Shown here piece after piece: positions 13,750-23,894 of a DNA stretch of 64,000 nucleotides. The notes under the pieces were generated by a model that saw nothing but the letters and a program-made list of their open reading frames with translations, made no database searches and was not told where the DNA came from. The stretch is from Tenebrio molitor (taxonomy: Eukaryota > Arthropoda > Insecta > Coleoptera > Tenebrionidae): positions 20,832,001 through 20,896,000 of the forward strand of contig NC_091049.1 of the NCBI RefSeq assembly GCF_963966145.1, in the 5' to 3' direction. Made by a program: the position numbers and the translations under genes. Each line of letters begins with the position of its first letter. Within the stretch, counting starts at the first letter, position 1.

Positions 13750-15103
13750 TCAAGACTGACCCAGAAATAGCCTCTCCACTTTGCTATTTGCCACCAGTAT
13801 GACGAATTTGGGTGTCCCTTCTTTGATGATGTGGCTGCAACATTCCAATCAATATACGTTTAATAAATTACGAGTGGGGCGCACTTACTCGTCTAATTTT
13901 AAAATTTCTAACAAAGTTTTACTGACGTCAACCTTAACATTCTTCCTTTTTTCGTTCTCAAAGTACACATTTAAATTGTTGACCTTGTATTTTCTTTCCT
14001 CGTCCCACTCTGGACTAGTTTCAAACACATGGACTAGTTGTTCCATAAAACTATAAATGTCGCGATTATTCTGTTCTATTTTGGAGTAAAACGGCCTTAC
14101 GTATTTTGCTCGTTAAAGTGTTGAATGTAATCCATAATTTTATACTCGGGGTAGAAAAAAATGACGGGCCAGACCAGATTGCCGCTTTCATTAATGTAGA
14201 CGCGACTGTTAAAAAGCTGAGGAAATTGCGGTTCCAGCTTACTCAGTGTTAAATTATCTGTTAAAACAATACTCCTTCAAACAATATTTTCAATTTAATT
14301 TCACAAACCTCCTCCTGCAATCTGAATCCCCCTCTTTATTATCTCCCCTACAATCAATTCCTCCTCTTTCCTCGACTTCTTTTCAGCAGTCTCCCTCTTC
14401 CTTTCATTCCTCTCTTTTATCTTTGCCTGGTTTATACTGTTTTTTCTCAATTCTAGCGCCTCCCAATCATTCTTATTCTTATCTAAAATTTTATCACAGA
14501 ACTCCACAGCTTTGTCATACTTCTCCATCTTAAAACAACAATTCGCAGCCCTACTCAAAACCTTGTCATACTCAGGCTTAAGTTTCAGCGCCAATTCTGC
14601 ATCTAACAGTGCTGACCTGTAGTTTTTCAAAAAGTAATGAGAGGCGGACCGATTGTTGTACAAAGTAGCCTCAACATCTGCATTCCCGCATTTAATTTTG
14701 ATACCCTCAGTGTAAGCTATGATGGCCATTCTGTACTTTTTGTGTTTAAAATTAAAATTGCCGTCATCCTTGTAGGCAAGGGCGAGTTCTTCTGGTTCGT
14801 TTTCCTCAGGGTCATACTTCAGTTTTTGGAGGCCTTCATAAAGTGGGTGCAATTTCGACCCGGGTTCGGGTACTTCTTTCATAAAAAAGGGGTGATTTGC
14901 GATTTCCTACAAAGGAAGGTGTTTAAAATTGAATGTTTTGAATGGTATAACCTCACTTCTTCCCATCTGTCAAAAGAAGTTGTTTCTTCCTGCTTGCGTT
15001 TCGGTAGGTTATCAATGAATTCGTCCAAATCTCGATCAAGTTTTGCAGCTAGTTCCAGTCGTTCTTCATCAGAGAATTGACTTTTTGGCTTTGAATCAGC
15101 CAT
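13750..15103 (-). CDS. TTC4: Tetratricopeptide repeat protein 4 (Hsp90 co-chaperone), 4 exons
   Basis: Exons on minus: 15103-14957, 14906-14309, 14257-13889, 13834-13750, all with GT-AG introns of 49-54 bp. The start is the ATG at 15103; a GTG three codons upstream is not needed. The N-terminus is acidic, the exon 1/2 junction gives DRWEEEIANHPFFMKEVP, three TPR motifs lie at about residues 91-195, a charged helix follows, and the C-terminal TTC4 domain has LVWPVIFFYPEY and SPEWDEERKY. TTC4/CNS1 proteins bind Hsp90 and Hsp70 tails in the cytosol and nucleus; that role is family knowledge. Spliced length is 1,199 nt, one base short of 400 codons (human protein 387 aa). Exon 3 goes out of frame at about 14096-14107, in or beside an A run, and resumes in the next frame. 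A sequence error or recent inactivation would explain this; a 25-nt intron there is too short and does not restore frame. Divergent neighbour of SNRPD3. Confidence 0.93.
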
Positions 15104-15553
15104 TCTTAACACACGTGTCTTTGTCCTAACCTCTCAAATGTCACAGAATGAATAACACTAACTACTGGGCCAAGAAAAACTCCTTTAAAAATGCAAATTC
15201 TTGTATTAATCATGAGTTTGAACACGTTGTACTAATATATAAAATAATTTATACAATTAACTGTAAACATTTAACTCGGTATTTGCGACTCTACACTAGA
15301 GGCGCTGATTTTTAACAACAATGCTCCTCATTGGCCGGTTTAAAATTAGTTTTAACGAAGCTACCACTTGGAGGCGCTGCAGGATAAAATGCAAAATTGT
15401 GATTGGATGAAACTCGGAAAACATTTATCTGTCAAATATTCGGCGTCCGATTTCGTTTCATGTACGTTTACACCATTGAATCCGCAATCATCCGTGGATT
15501 TTCTGTACTTTCGGGAATTATTTTTGCGTTTTAAGACTAGATAAGATTTTAAA
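15104..15553. promoter_or_regulatory. Shared divergent promoter interval TTC4 / SNRPD3
   Basis: The two start codons lie 450 bp apart on opposite strands with no gene between, so both promoters must lie here. No TATA box is placed sensibly for either gene. The short open frame at 15361-15645 on minus overlaps the SNRPD3 start and is not supported. Confidence 0.5.
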
Positions 15554-16021
15554 ATGTCGATCGGTGTGCCAATTAAAGTGTTACACGAAGCCGAGGGCCA
15601 CATTGTAACTTGTGAAACCATAACCGGTGAAGTGTATCGGGGCAAATTAATAGAAGCCGAAGATAATATGAATTGTCAAATGACACAAATCACCGTAACT
15701 TATAGAGACGGACGTGTGGCACAATTAGAAAATGTTTACATAAGAGGTTCGAAGATTAGGTTTCTTATATTACCAGATATGTTGAAGAACGCTCCGATGT
15801 TCAAGAAACAGACAAAAGCAGGGACGGCAGGGCGAGGGAAGTCTGCTATATTACGAGCGCAGGGTAAGCTGATTTTGTAGGTATGAATGATGCAATTTAT
15901 GTGAGGGTTGATTTTAGCTGCAAGAGGTAGAGGTCGTGGAACCAATCCTTCTGTTCGAGGTGGAAGAGGGGCTACATGGCAGAATCCAACTCAAGGAGCT
16001 GCTGCAGGAAGAGGGCGATAG
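15554..16021 (+). CDS. SNRPD3: Small nuclear ribonucleoprotein Sm D3, 2 exons
   Basis: Exons 15554-15863 and 15918-16021, joined across a 54-bp intron (AG|GGTAAGC ... TTTTAG), give 414 nt and 137 aa; human Sm-D3 is 126 aa. The protein opens MSIGVPIKVLHEAEGHIVTC, has the Sm1 fold to about residue 58 and the Sm2 motif IRGSKIRFLILPDML at about 63-77. A C-terminal tail of RG/GR repeats (RGRGRG, GGRGA, GRGR) follows, the kind of tail symmetrically dimethylated and bound by SMN in the family. It is one of seven Sm proteins forming the ring on U1, U2, U4 and U5 snRNAs. Reading on past the donor would give only a short spurious tail. Intact and surely functional. Confidence 0.97.
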
Positions 16022-17695
16022 TTAATAACATATTTATTGTAAATAGGTTAAAGATAAGTTTCCAACTTGTTTGAATCATAGTTTGTAAGGACTAGACTGT
16101 AATGAGTGATGAGCAAAAATGTTTTGATATAATAACATCGTGGTATTTTATTTCTAGCTCAAACACGTCATTTTAAAGTAAGTCCAAGAAAATGTTCTTC
16201 ACATGTTTCCATTTAACTGGATGAAATCCCATAATTTTTTTATTTTCTGTGTACATGTGATAAAATGGTAAATATATTTCACGATGAAGCTTTGAGTATG
16301 TTGGTCAGTGAATTCACTACATGTAATAAAATGGGAAATAAATTTAATCCAATTGAGCAGATAATGTTTACAGGCCGTGAAATAATTCTTTAACATACCG
16401 AAAGAAAAATTGTCGCCAAGGCCCCTTGCAGCCGAAGAGAACAATCTTGAGAATGTTAAATGGATTTCGCGCCCAAGATGTAAACAACATGTTTTGTGCA
16501 ACTAAAAATTTATAATTACATACATATTATAAAATGAACAAGTAAAATTTACTACACTGTCAATAAATAGATACATATGTCTAAATTCGGCTCACGACTC
16601 GCTAAGGAAATGACACAAATAAAAGAAAATCCGTTTTGTGCAGGTACTCCTCCAGAGTTAAAAAGTACATATAAATTTTGCGATTTCTAATTTCATAAGC
16701 GCAGTATTAGGTACCTGGAAACTGATTTGTATCAAATATTAAAATCACGTTTACTTTAATGGCCGTCGTTAAAACCAACGGCCGCGAAATTGGATTTTGC
16801 GGCCTGTTTTAGAAACGCGAAATGGTCGTTTCGCGAACGGTTGTACAAAAAGTAATTGCCTTCATGATGTTGCTTATTCAATATATTTTGAAACTGTCGG
16901 TTTCACTTATACCTAGATAAATTAAACTTTTAGGTTATGGATATTGTTAATCCACTTTTGAATATCTGAGATAGCGATTTTGTTTGGGAAATGTACGAGA
17001 ATAATTCAATATCCAAAGGTTATTATAAACAATTAAAAAATGGAATTAAATAATTCTTATAACGACGTCTGAAATACTAGAAACTTTAAAAAGTTAAAGA
17101 ACTAACACAAAAGTAACAGAAACCTTCTAAGTATAATTATTAGGTAATATTTACATCTGAACATGTTGCAAAAACAAATAAACTCATACCTACTGAAACG
17201 TGGAAATTAATTAGTATCGGTGACAAGATAACAGAATTTCTTATCGTGTAAAAAAGGGGGGCACAGCATGGAGGCCAGCTTTATTTATCATTATGTAATT
17301 CATTACAGATATTAATATCGATTATGGTAATTCCTTTGATAGTGCTATTTCTATTACATTATCATTTATTTTTCTATGCACCCACTTTTTACGTGATATC
17401 CAGTTCAAGGTTTATAAGTCAGTGTTATTTATTTTCATTAAGTATTTAACTCATTTTTTGGTTGTTAGTATCACTACAAGATTTTTCTCCTTTAATCACA
17501 AATTAATAATTAAATTTGATCTTTCGAGCAATCTTTAATATGAACTTTGTTTACCAATGTCATAAAAATGATTTGCGATAATCGGACTGCAATAAAATAT
17601 TGTGTAAGAAATGAACTATCCAGATCGATTACAATTAGGTAATCAATAATCAACTACAATTAAATATTTGAGTTCATAATACCAACTATTTTAGA
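16022..17695. other. SNRPD3 3' region and AT-rich intergenic DNA
   Basis: Begins with the SNRPD3 3' UTR. At 16757-16850 several short palindromes built on GGCCG occur. No further gene found; the minus frame at 16199-16501 has no support. Confidence 0.45.
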
Positions 17696-18805
17696 CAGGG
17701 CCGGCGTAAACATTTGCGGGGCCGTGTGCAAAATGTGTGTGTGTAGTTAAAAAAAAGTGAGGTGTGTGGGGCTAAAGCATGATTTTATAATATGTGACCT
17801 GACCTGCCTTAGTATAAATATATAGTTTTAACATTATGTTAAGTTATCTACGGGGTGATTCGCGAATAGTGTCTGATTTATTTACAAAAATATAATTACT
17901 TTGACACATTTGATTGACACTATTGTTTCATTCTTCTGAAATCGGGTTACTACGACCACAAAATTGTATTTAAATTGAAGTGGCGAAGCATTTTATGAGA
18001 GAGTAATTTATATGGCAGGAATAAAGGTGCTAAATCAGACACTATTCGTGAATCACCTTGTATAGCTACCAATTTAAATGGCAAAATCGTAACAAACATG
18101 GAAACATGACTACGAGTATAATCAGTATAATCTAAGATTCTAAGCTCTTTGCAATTTCATTTTTGATGACAGTATTGCTAATAACTAGTACGAGATCCCA
18201 CTGCATGATTTCTACGTTCATCTGTTTTTTAATCAAAATACAATTTTTATAGATAATTATGAGTAGAGAAACATGTTTCTGCTGGGTTGCCTATCAAAAT
18301 ATGGCCGCAAGTATTTTTTAATTAAAATTAAATATAAGAGGAAAAGCTCCTGTCTGATTCCCGAACGAAGATCCGTTCAAAGTTCTATTCTATACGGCTG
18401 CTCTTTTATATACCTCTTATACTTTCAAACCTTTTTTAAAAACACATGTTTCCAAATTTTACCCTGAAAAGAGAAAGCGGAAACGCCCATGGTCATAAAT
18501 CTACCCCATAATTCATGATAGAAGAGCACCCACAAGTGTTTATAATAGCTAGCTGACCGGTTGCGGGTGGGTCCATAGAAAAAAAAATTTAAGCAATGCG
18601 AGCGCCCTGTGTCTTCTGGCGTCCCTAAACCGACAATAGGCGCTCATAAAATGTCTTTAATTTTTTGTAATTTAAATTTGAAAACATCGTTTGTTTATGT
18701 AATTCTGTTGGAATTATCAGTGCGGGGTCGTCAAAGGCGCGGAGCCCTCAAAAGCGCGGGGCCGTGTGCGGCCACACACTATGCACACGCCTTACGCCGG
18801 CCCTG
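17696..18805. mobile_element. Non-autonomous hAT transposon, 1,110 bp
   Basis: Perfect 14-bp terminal inverted repeats (CAGGGCCGGCGTAA and TTACGCCGGCCCTG) are flanked by an exact 8-bp target duplication ATTTTAGA at 17688-17695 and 18806-18813. CAGGG-type ends with an 8-bp duplication are diagnostic of the hAT superfamily. No transposase frame is present, so it depended on an autonomous relative. A smaller TA-flanked element sits inside it. Confidence 0.9.
17851..18060. mobile_element. Nested TA-flanked MITE, 210 bp
   Basis: Inverted ends CGGGGTGATTCGCGAATAGT and its near complement ending GTGAATCACCTTG pair over about 30 bp and are bordered by TA on both sides (17849-17850, 18061-18062). TA duplication suggests mobilisation by a Tc1/mariner-type transposase. 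It lies wholly within the hAT element and so is younger than it. Confidence 0.8.
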
Positions 18806-18813
18806 ATTTTAGA

Positions 18814-19305
18814 ACTTTCTTATCTGTATATTGATTAGGTACCTATTTCATTTTATTCTTGTATTAATGGATGACTTTTCAAACTACTTATATTAAAAGG
18901 AGACAGTTGCAAATTGCCGATCGCTTGCTGTACTCGTACCAAACATTTTCAGCAAATTAATGTAGGTAGTGTAATGATTTGAAAACATTACTTTTTCCGC
19001 CAAATATTTGAACCTGCGCAAAACGGTAGCAAATGTGGTCGTGATCGTCATCGAATCGGAGGAGCCCTACGTTGTGATTTTCTTTTGGCGGAAAAAGGTT
19101 CGGAATGCAAACGGTGAGGGTTCCAGTTGGAAGAGTGCCGCAAATAAAACACACATGTGAGGGACGCAAAATACCTTTTATTAAAAATGTCTGTAATAAC
19201 TTTGATGAAAAAGAAATTGAAACGAATACAAAGGTCAGAAATTAAGTTTAACGAAGTACAAGAAATTAACTAGTTGAGTACATCACAAAGATAAACGACA
19301 AGATG
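18814..19305. other. Non-coding spacer
   Basis: A minus open frame at 18957-19169 has a CFICG motif but no family match could be recognised, and its two TTCCGCCAAA-like segments are inverted repeats. No gene called. Confidence 0.4.
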
Positions 19306-19309
19306 AATG

Positions 19310-19610
19310 TGTTGCGTTACACTTGGTTCACTAAGACGGGAACTGGACTGCTGAACTGAACTGCCGGGTGTGATGCTGGGGTGGAATTTGATTCCTCCTG
19401 GTGCCTCACAGAGCGGTAGTCGGGGGTTTGGGTCGCCATCTATCGGTGATTGCTGATGCTGGTGGAAGTTCCATTGGGATCGTCTAAGGCTCGTAGGCAG
19501 TAGCTGGTGATGCCATCTTCAGGCGATCGTTGGGAAATCTGCCGATAGATCTATTGGTGGTTGCGGATGTATTGTTGGTTGCAGTGACTGGCTTCCAACA
19601 GGTCGCTACG
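19310..19610 (-). repeat. 3' LTR of CsRn1-like element
   Basis: 301 bp, matching 23895-24195 except at three positions, one being the inner terminal base. In element orientation the outer end is ...GTAACGCAACA. The pol stop codon (TAG) lies in its first bases. Confidence 0.93.
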
Positions 19611-22600
19611 TCACCCCCCTCCCAGCGGTATGGTCGCGGAAGCGGACAGGGCGTTGGATGTTGCCTCCAGATCGCGTTTGTTTGGTGTTGGTGTCTGTTG
19701 TGTTTGTTGCTGTGTTTGGTGGAGTGATGGTGGGTTGTGGTGGGTCTTCATTGGCGACGTATGCGGGTTTGAGACGACCTGTCGAGACGGAGGTCGGACG
19801 ACCGTTGAGGAGCAGGCGGAAAGTTCTGTGATCACGGTGGAGAACTTTGTAGGGTCCGTCGTACGCCGGTTGAAGAGGAGGTTTGACTGCGTCGTGGCGT
19901 AAGAAGACGTGGCTGCAGGTTTCCAAGTCGCGGAAAGTGAAAATTTGTTTGTTTCCGTGACTGCTTGTTGGTGTTGGACGGAGGTCGTTCATCAATTTTC
20001 TGAATTGTTGAATAAATTCAGGGTCGCTGAGGCGTGATTTGCTAGGGTTGAAGAATTCTCCAGGCAGACGAAGGGTTTGACCGTAGATTAACTCGGCTGT
20101 TGTGGCTTGTAGGTCATCACGCCACGCGGTGCGGAGGCCCAACAGAACGAGGGGAAGCGCTTCTGTCCAGGTTTCGGCGTGGCAAGTGAGGGAAGCCTTT
20201 AGTTGACGGTGGAGTCGCTCAACTAGTCCGTTGGCCGCTGGGTGATATGCGGTGGTACGGAACTGGGTAGTACCACATATCTTGTTGAGGCAGCGAAAGA
20301 GTTCGGATTCGAATTGGCGGCCCTGGTCGTTGGTGAGGCGAAGAGGCGTACCGAACCTGGAGATCCAGCCTGCTACAAATGTTTGTGCGACGGAAGCAGC
20401 GTCGATGTTGGTCAAGGGGAATGCTTCGGGCCACCTGGTGAAGCGGTCGATGCACGTCAGCAGATAGCGGTACCCGTTGGATGAAGGTAGGGGGCCTACT
20501 ATGTCGATGTGCACGTGCTCGAAGCGGTGATTGGGGGGTGCGAAGCGTCCGAGAGGAGGCGAATTGTGACGCCAAATCTTAGTTCGCTGGCATTGGGTGC
20601 ATGTGCGGGTCCACTGGCGACAATCTCTCTTGATGTTGGGCCATACAAAACGATCTGTAACAAGCTTTGTAGTGGCACGAATGCCTGGATGAGAGAGCTT
20701 ATGCAACGAGTTGAAGACGGGACGTCGGAGGGTTGGTGTGACAAAGGGACGTGGTTCACCGGTTGTTGCGTCACAATAGAGTGTCAGGTTGGTACCAGGG
20801 ATAGTGATCTTTTCCAGACGGAGGCCTGTGTTGGCGTCTGGGCGAAGAAATTCCTGCAGTTCGGCATCGTTTTCTTGGGCCATGCTGAGGGCGCGGAAGT
20901 CGCCGGCTGAGGAGATGCTCCCAATGCGTGACAGGGTGTCGGCGGGGATGTTCTCGGGGCCTGGGACGTATCTGACATCTGTGGTAAATTGGCTGATGAA
21001 GTCGAGATGGCGAAACTGACGCGGTGTACACTTCTCGGGTTTCTGTGCGAACGCGAACGTCAGTGGTTTGTGATCGGTGAGTATGAAGAATGTTTGGCCT
21101 TCCAGCATGTGACGAAAGTATTTGATCGCGGCGTACACGGCGTAGGGCTCGCGGTCGTAGGCACTGTACTTAGTCTGTGCTGGAGTTAGTTTCCTGGAGA
21201 AGAAGGCAAGCGGTTGCCAATCGTTGTTGACTCGCTGGAGGCAGGCGCCGATACTGAAGTCGGAGGCGTCTGTAGAGAGGGCGAGGTCAACTCCAATGAC
21301 GGGGTGTGCCAGGAGCGTGGCGGTGGAGAGACTTTGTTTGCAGTCTGTAAATGCTTGTGCCATCTCTGGGGTCCAGTTGATCGTTGCTTTGCTTTTCGTT
21401 TTTGGAGTGAGAACGGCGTGAAGAGGAGCTTGGAGACTAGCTGCTTTCGGGATAAAGTTCCGATAAAAGTTTATTAGTCCCAAGAATTGCCGTAACTGTT
21501 TCGCTGTTTCCGGTCGCGGGAAGTTTGTGATCGCGTCGGTTTTTTCGGGCGTCGGTCGGATGCCACTCGCGGAAACGATGTGTCCAAGAAATCGGATTTC
21601 GCGTTGGCCGAACACGCACTTGTTACAGTTTATGAGGATGTTGAAGCTTGCGAGTCTTTCACACACAGTACGGAGGTGTTTTAGGTGCTCTTCCTCGTTT
21701 TTGGATGCGACGAGGATGTCGTCTATGTACACATAGCAAAATTCCAGGCCGCGTAGAACGGTGTGCATGAAGCGCTGGAACGTTTGTGCAGCGTTGCGGA
21801 GGCCGAAGGACATATACATGAATTCGTACAGTCCGAACGGTGTCGTGATTGCTGTTTTCGGGATGTCTTCGGGTGCGATTGGGATCTGGTTGAAAGCGCG
21901 CACCAGATCAATCGTCGAGAAGATGGTGCAGCCAGCAAGGTTTTGAGAAAAGTCTTGAATGTGCGGCACGGGATACTGGTCGGGTATGGTGCGTGCGTTG
22001 AGGGTGCGGTAGTCGCCGCAGGGTCGCCAAGAGGAGTCTTTTTTGGGTGCTAGGTGTAGCGGTGAAGACCATGGGCTTGCTGAGGGGCGGATGATGCCGT
22101 CATTGAGTAGTGCCTGAAATTCTGTCTTGGCTATCTGCAGTTTGTGTGGGTCCATTCGTCGAGTCTTACAAGAGATAGGAGGTCCTGGCGTGGTGCGAAT
22201 GTGATGCACGGTGTCATGTTTGAGGGTGGTTCTGGTTTGCTGTGGGTTGGTTAGTTGCGGAAATTCTTTGAGCAGGCGGAGATATATTGAATCAGTGACC
22301 GCAAGGAGACGTGGAGGATTGGTCGCGGTTATGGTAGAGACGGTACGGACGCTGAGGGACGTCTGGGTATCGATTAACCGTTTGTTGCGGGGGTCGATCA
22401 CTAGGTTGAAGTGGCTCAGGAAGTCCATTCCGATGATTGCGTGTGTGACCGCGGCTACAATGAATTTCCAGGTAAATTGTCGTCGTACACCTAAGTTGAG
22501 ATCCATGGCTCGAAAACCAAAAGTTGTAATGGTGGAGCCGTTTGCGGCGTGTAGCTGGAACTCGGTTGCGGCGGGACGGTAGCGTAGCTTGTTGACGGGG

Positions 22601-22755
22601 TAAACAGATATTTCGGCACCGGTGTCCACCAGGAATCGCTCTTTTGTGGCGACGTCGACTACGAAAAGGCGGCGTTGCTGGGGTACCGGACCAATTGCCG
22701 CCGTGAGTGGTCCAGTACTTAGTTTTCCGTTTGGTAGGAACAAGGCTGGGTGCAT
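19606..22755 (-). CDS. pol: Pol polyprotein (protease, RT, RNase H, integrase), CsRn1-like
   Basis: An uninterrupted 1,049-aa frame. Order and key residues: aspartic protease DTGA at 44-47; reverse transcriptase with YIDD at 343-346; RNase H with D496, E536 and D561; integrase zinc region with a histidine pair near 685-690 and CTQC at 719-722; catalytic D751, D810 and E846, the last two in D-x35-E spacing; a GPY-like YDGPYKVL in the C-terminal part. It overlaps the end of gag by 37 nt in another frame, so expression probably needs ribosomal frameshifting. The upstream boundary of the frame is not a true start. All catalytic residues are present. The many long open frames on the opposite strand here are shadows of this high-GC gene. 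Confidence 0.95.
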   Translation of the reverse strand: MHPALFLPNGKLSTGPLTAAIGPVPQQRRLFVVDVATKERFLVDTGAEISVYPVNKLRYRPAATEFQLHAANGSTITTFGFRAMDLNLGVRRQFTWKFIVAAVTHAIIGMDFLSHFNLVIDPRNKRLIDTQTSLSVRTVSTITATNPPRLLAVTDSIYLRLLKEFPQLTNPQQTRTTLKHDTVHHIRTTPGPPISCKTRRMDPHKLQIAKTEFQALLNDGIIRPSASPWSSPLHLAPKKDSSWRPCGDYRTLNARTIPDQYPVPHIQDFSQNLAGCTIFSTIDLVRAFNQIPIAPEDIPKTAITTPFGLYEFMYMSFGLRNAAQTFQRFMHTVLRGLEFCYVYIDDILVASKNEEEHLKHLRTVCERLASFNILINCNKCVFGQREIRFLGHIVSASGIRPTPEKTDAITNFPRPETAKQLRQFLGLINFYRNFIPKAASLQAPLHAVLTPKTKSKATINWTPEMAQAFTDCKQSLSTATLLAHPVIGVDLALSTDASDFSIGACLQRVNNDWQPLAFFSRKLTPAQTKYSAYDREPYAVYAAIKYFRHMLEGQTFFILTDHKPLTFAFAQKPEKCTPRQFRHLDFISQFTTDVRYVPGPENIPADTLSRIGSISSAGDFRALSMAQENDAELQEFLRPDANTGLRLEKITIPGTNLTLYCDATTGEPRPFVTPTLRRPVFNSLHKLSHPGIRATTKLVTDRFVWPNIKRDCRQWTRTCTQCQRTKIWRHNSPPLGRFAPPNHRFEHVHIDIVGPLPSSNGYRYLLTCIDRFTRWPEAFPLTNIDAASVAQTFVAGWISRFGTPLRLTNDQGRQFESELFRCLNKICGTTQFRTTAYHPAANGLVERLHRQLKASLTCHAETWTEALPLVLLGLRTAWRDDLQATTAELIYGQTLRLPGEFFNPSKSRLSDPEFIQQFRKLMNDLRPTPTSSHGNKQIFTFRDLETCSHVFLRHDAVKPPLQPAYDGPYKVLHRDHRTFRLLLNGRPTSVSTGRLKPAYVANEDPPQPTITPPNTATNTTDTNTKQTRSGGNIQRPVRFRDHTAGRGVT
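19611..19623 (-). other. Polypurine tract
   Basis: On minus GGGAGGGGGGTGA directly abuts the 3' LTR. This is the expected primer for plus-strand DNA synthesis in LTR elements. Confidence 0.8.
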
Positions 22756-23507
22756 TTGGTCGCTTTCCCCTTGAAGCGGTTGTGGTACCAGCAGATTGTG
22801 TTTTCTGGTTTGTCTTGTTGTGCTGCTGGTCGTGCTGGTGATTGGTTACGGCGCTGCTGGCGGTTGCATGCTTTGCGGAGCTCGGCTACTTCTTTACGTA
22901 GTTGCGCGAGTTCTTTGCTAAGGTCGGTTGATGTTGCTGCTATTTGAGTGGCGTCAATGTGTGGCGCAGTGGGCAACATCTCGTGGACCTTGTCTGCGAG
23001 TTCAGCGAGCTTGTCCAGGGTGGAGTCCGTCTGTGTGGTCAAGATCACCTGAGTTTGGTGCGGCAGGCGATTTGTCCACAGGGATCGCAGAAGGTTCTCT
23101 GGTACTGTCGCTAGGCTTCGGAGGTGCCGTAAAAATTCAGAGGGCTTGCGGTCCCCTAGGTCTTCTCGTTGAAGAAGTTGTTGAATGCGTTGCTCTTCAG
23201 AACTCGACAGGCGGGACATTAAGGCTGTCTTGAGTGCTTCGTACTTGTCGCTCCTAGGTGGTGTTTGCAGAATGTCGCGGACGACTTGTGCGTTCCGGAA
23301 GTCAAGGTTGGAGACCACGTAGTGGAACTTGGTGGTGTCGGCCGTGACGTTAGCTAGTGCTAGTTGGCTTTCAAGTTGCGAGAACCAGAGTGCGGGCTCG
23401 TTACTCCAAAATGGTGGGACTCGAACTGTGACGCGGTCTACCTCAGGGTTGCGGAGCGCAGGGGCCTCAGTCTGCACGGAAGCTGTGGATTCGCCGTTGT
23501 TGGGCAT
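22719..23507 (-). CDS. gag: Gag polyprotein, CsRn1-like
   Basis: Start chosen at the ATG at 23507 (MPNNGESTASVQTEAPALR), giving 262 aa; the frame stays open a further 45 codons upstream into the leader repeats. It has a helical capsid-like core (WFSQLESQLALANV; EQRIQQLLQREDLGDRKPSE), a coiled-coil-like stretch LSKELAQLRKEVAELRKA, and a C-terminal CWYHNRFKGKATKCTQPC motif. That motif is the C-H-C-C knuckle described for CsRn1 gag, unlike the usual CCHC. It packages element RNA into particles. Intact. Confidence 0.88.
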   Translation of the reverse strand: MPNNGESTASVQTEAPALRNPEVDRVTVRVPPFWSNEPALWFSQLESQLALANVTADTTKFHYVVSNLDFRNAQVVRDILQTPPRSDKYEALKTALMSRLSSSEEQRIQQLLQREDLGDRKPSEFLRHLRSLATVPENLLRSLWTNRLPHQTQVILTTQTDSTLDKLAELADKVHEMLPTAPHIDATQIAATSTDLSKELAQLRKEVAELRKACNRQQRRNQSPARPAAQQDKPENTICWYHNRFKGKATKCTQPCSYQTEN

Positions 23508-23612
23508 GGTGCGCAGTCCAGGAGTCAAAAGTTGGTAATCACCACACAACACTCGCGAATGGTAACTACGTTGGCACACTGGACTGACACTACTGGGGGC
23601 ACTTGGGAGCCA

Positions 23613-23825
23613 CTGAGCACTTCTGGGGGTACTTGGGTACACTGAGCACTTCTAGGGGTACTTGGGTACACTAGGGAGCACTGAGCACTTCTGGGGGTAC
23701 TTGGGTACACTAGGGAGCACTGAGCACTTCTGGGGGTACTTGGGTACACTAGGGAGCACTGAGCACTTCTGGGGGTACTTGGGTACACTAGGGAGCACTG
23801 AGCACTGGGGTCACTGGGGTACACT
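23613..23825 (-). repeat. 39-bp tandem repeat in the retroelement leader
   Basis: A 39-bp unit (containing GAGCACTTCTGGGGGTACTT) is repeated about 4-5 times; successive CTAGGG landmarks at 23671, 23710, 23749 and 23788 are exactly 39 bp apart. It lies between primer site and gag start. Because 39 is 13 codons, copy-number change does not alter frame; one minus frame reads it as repeats of YPSTPRSAQCSLV. Confidence 0.9.
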
Positions 23826-23881
23826 GACTCACAACGGAAGCACTGGAAGACACTACTGAATCACTACTGGAGCACTGTTTC

Positions 23882-23893
23882 TCGGGGTCACCA
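23882..23893 (-). other. Primer-binding site, tRNA-Trp type
   Basis: On minus TGGTGACCCCGA lies one base inside the 5' LTR. It is complementary to the 3' end of eukaryotic tRNA-Trp (TCGGGGTCACCA), the primer typical of the CsRn1 clade. Confidence 0.85.
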
Positions 23894-23894
23894 C

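Noticed and set aside
14060..14110. A 25-nt intron (GTAAGG...AAATAG) to explain the TTC4 frame break
   Set aside because: Far below known spliceosomal intron size, and splicing it does not restore the frame.
20219..23538. Many long plus-strand frames within the CsRn1-like element
   Set aside because: Shadows of gag and pol produced by high GC content; no independent motifs.
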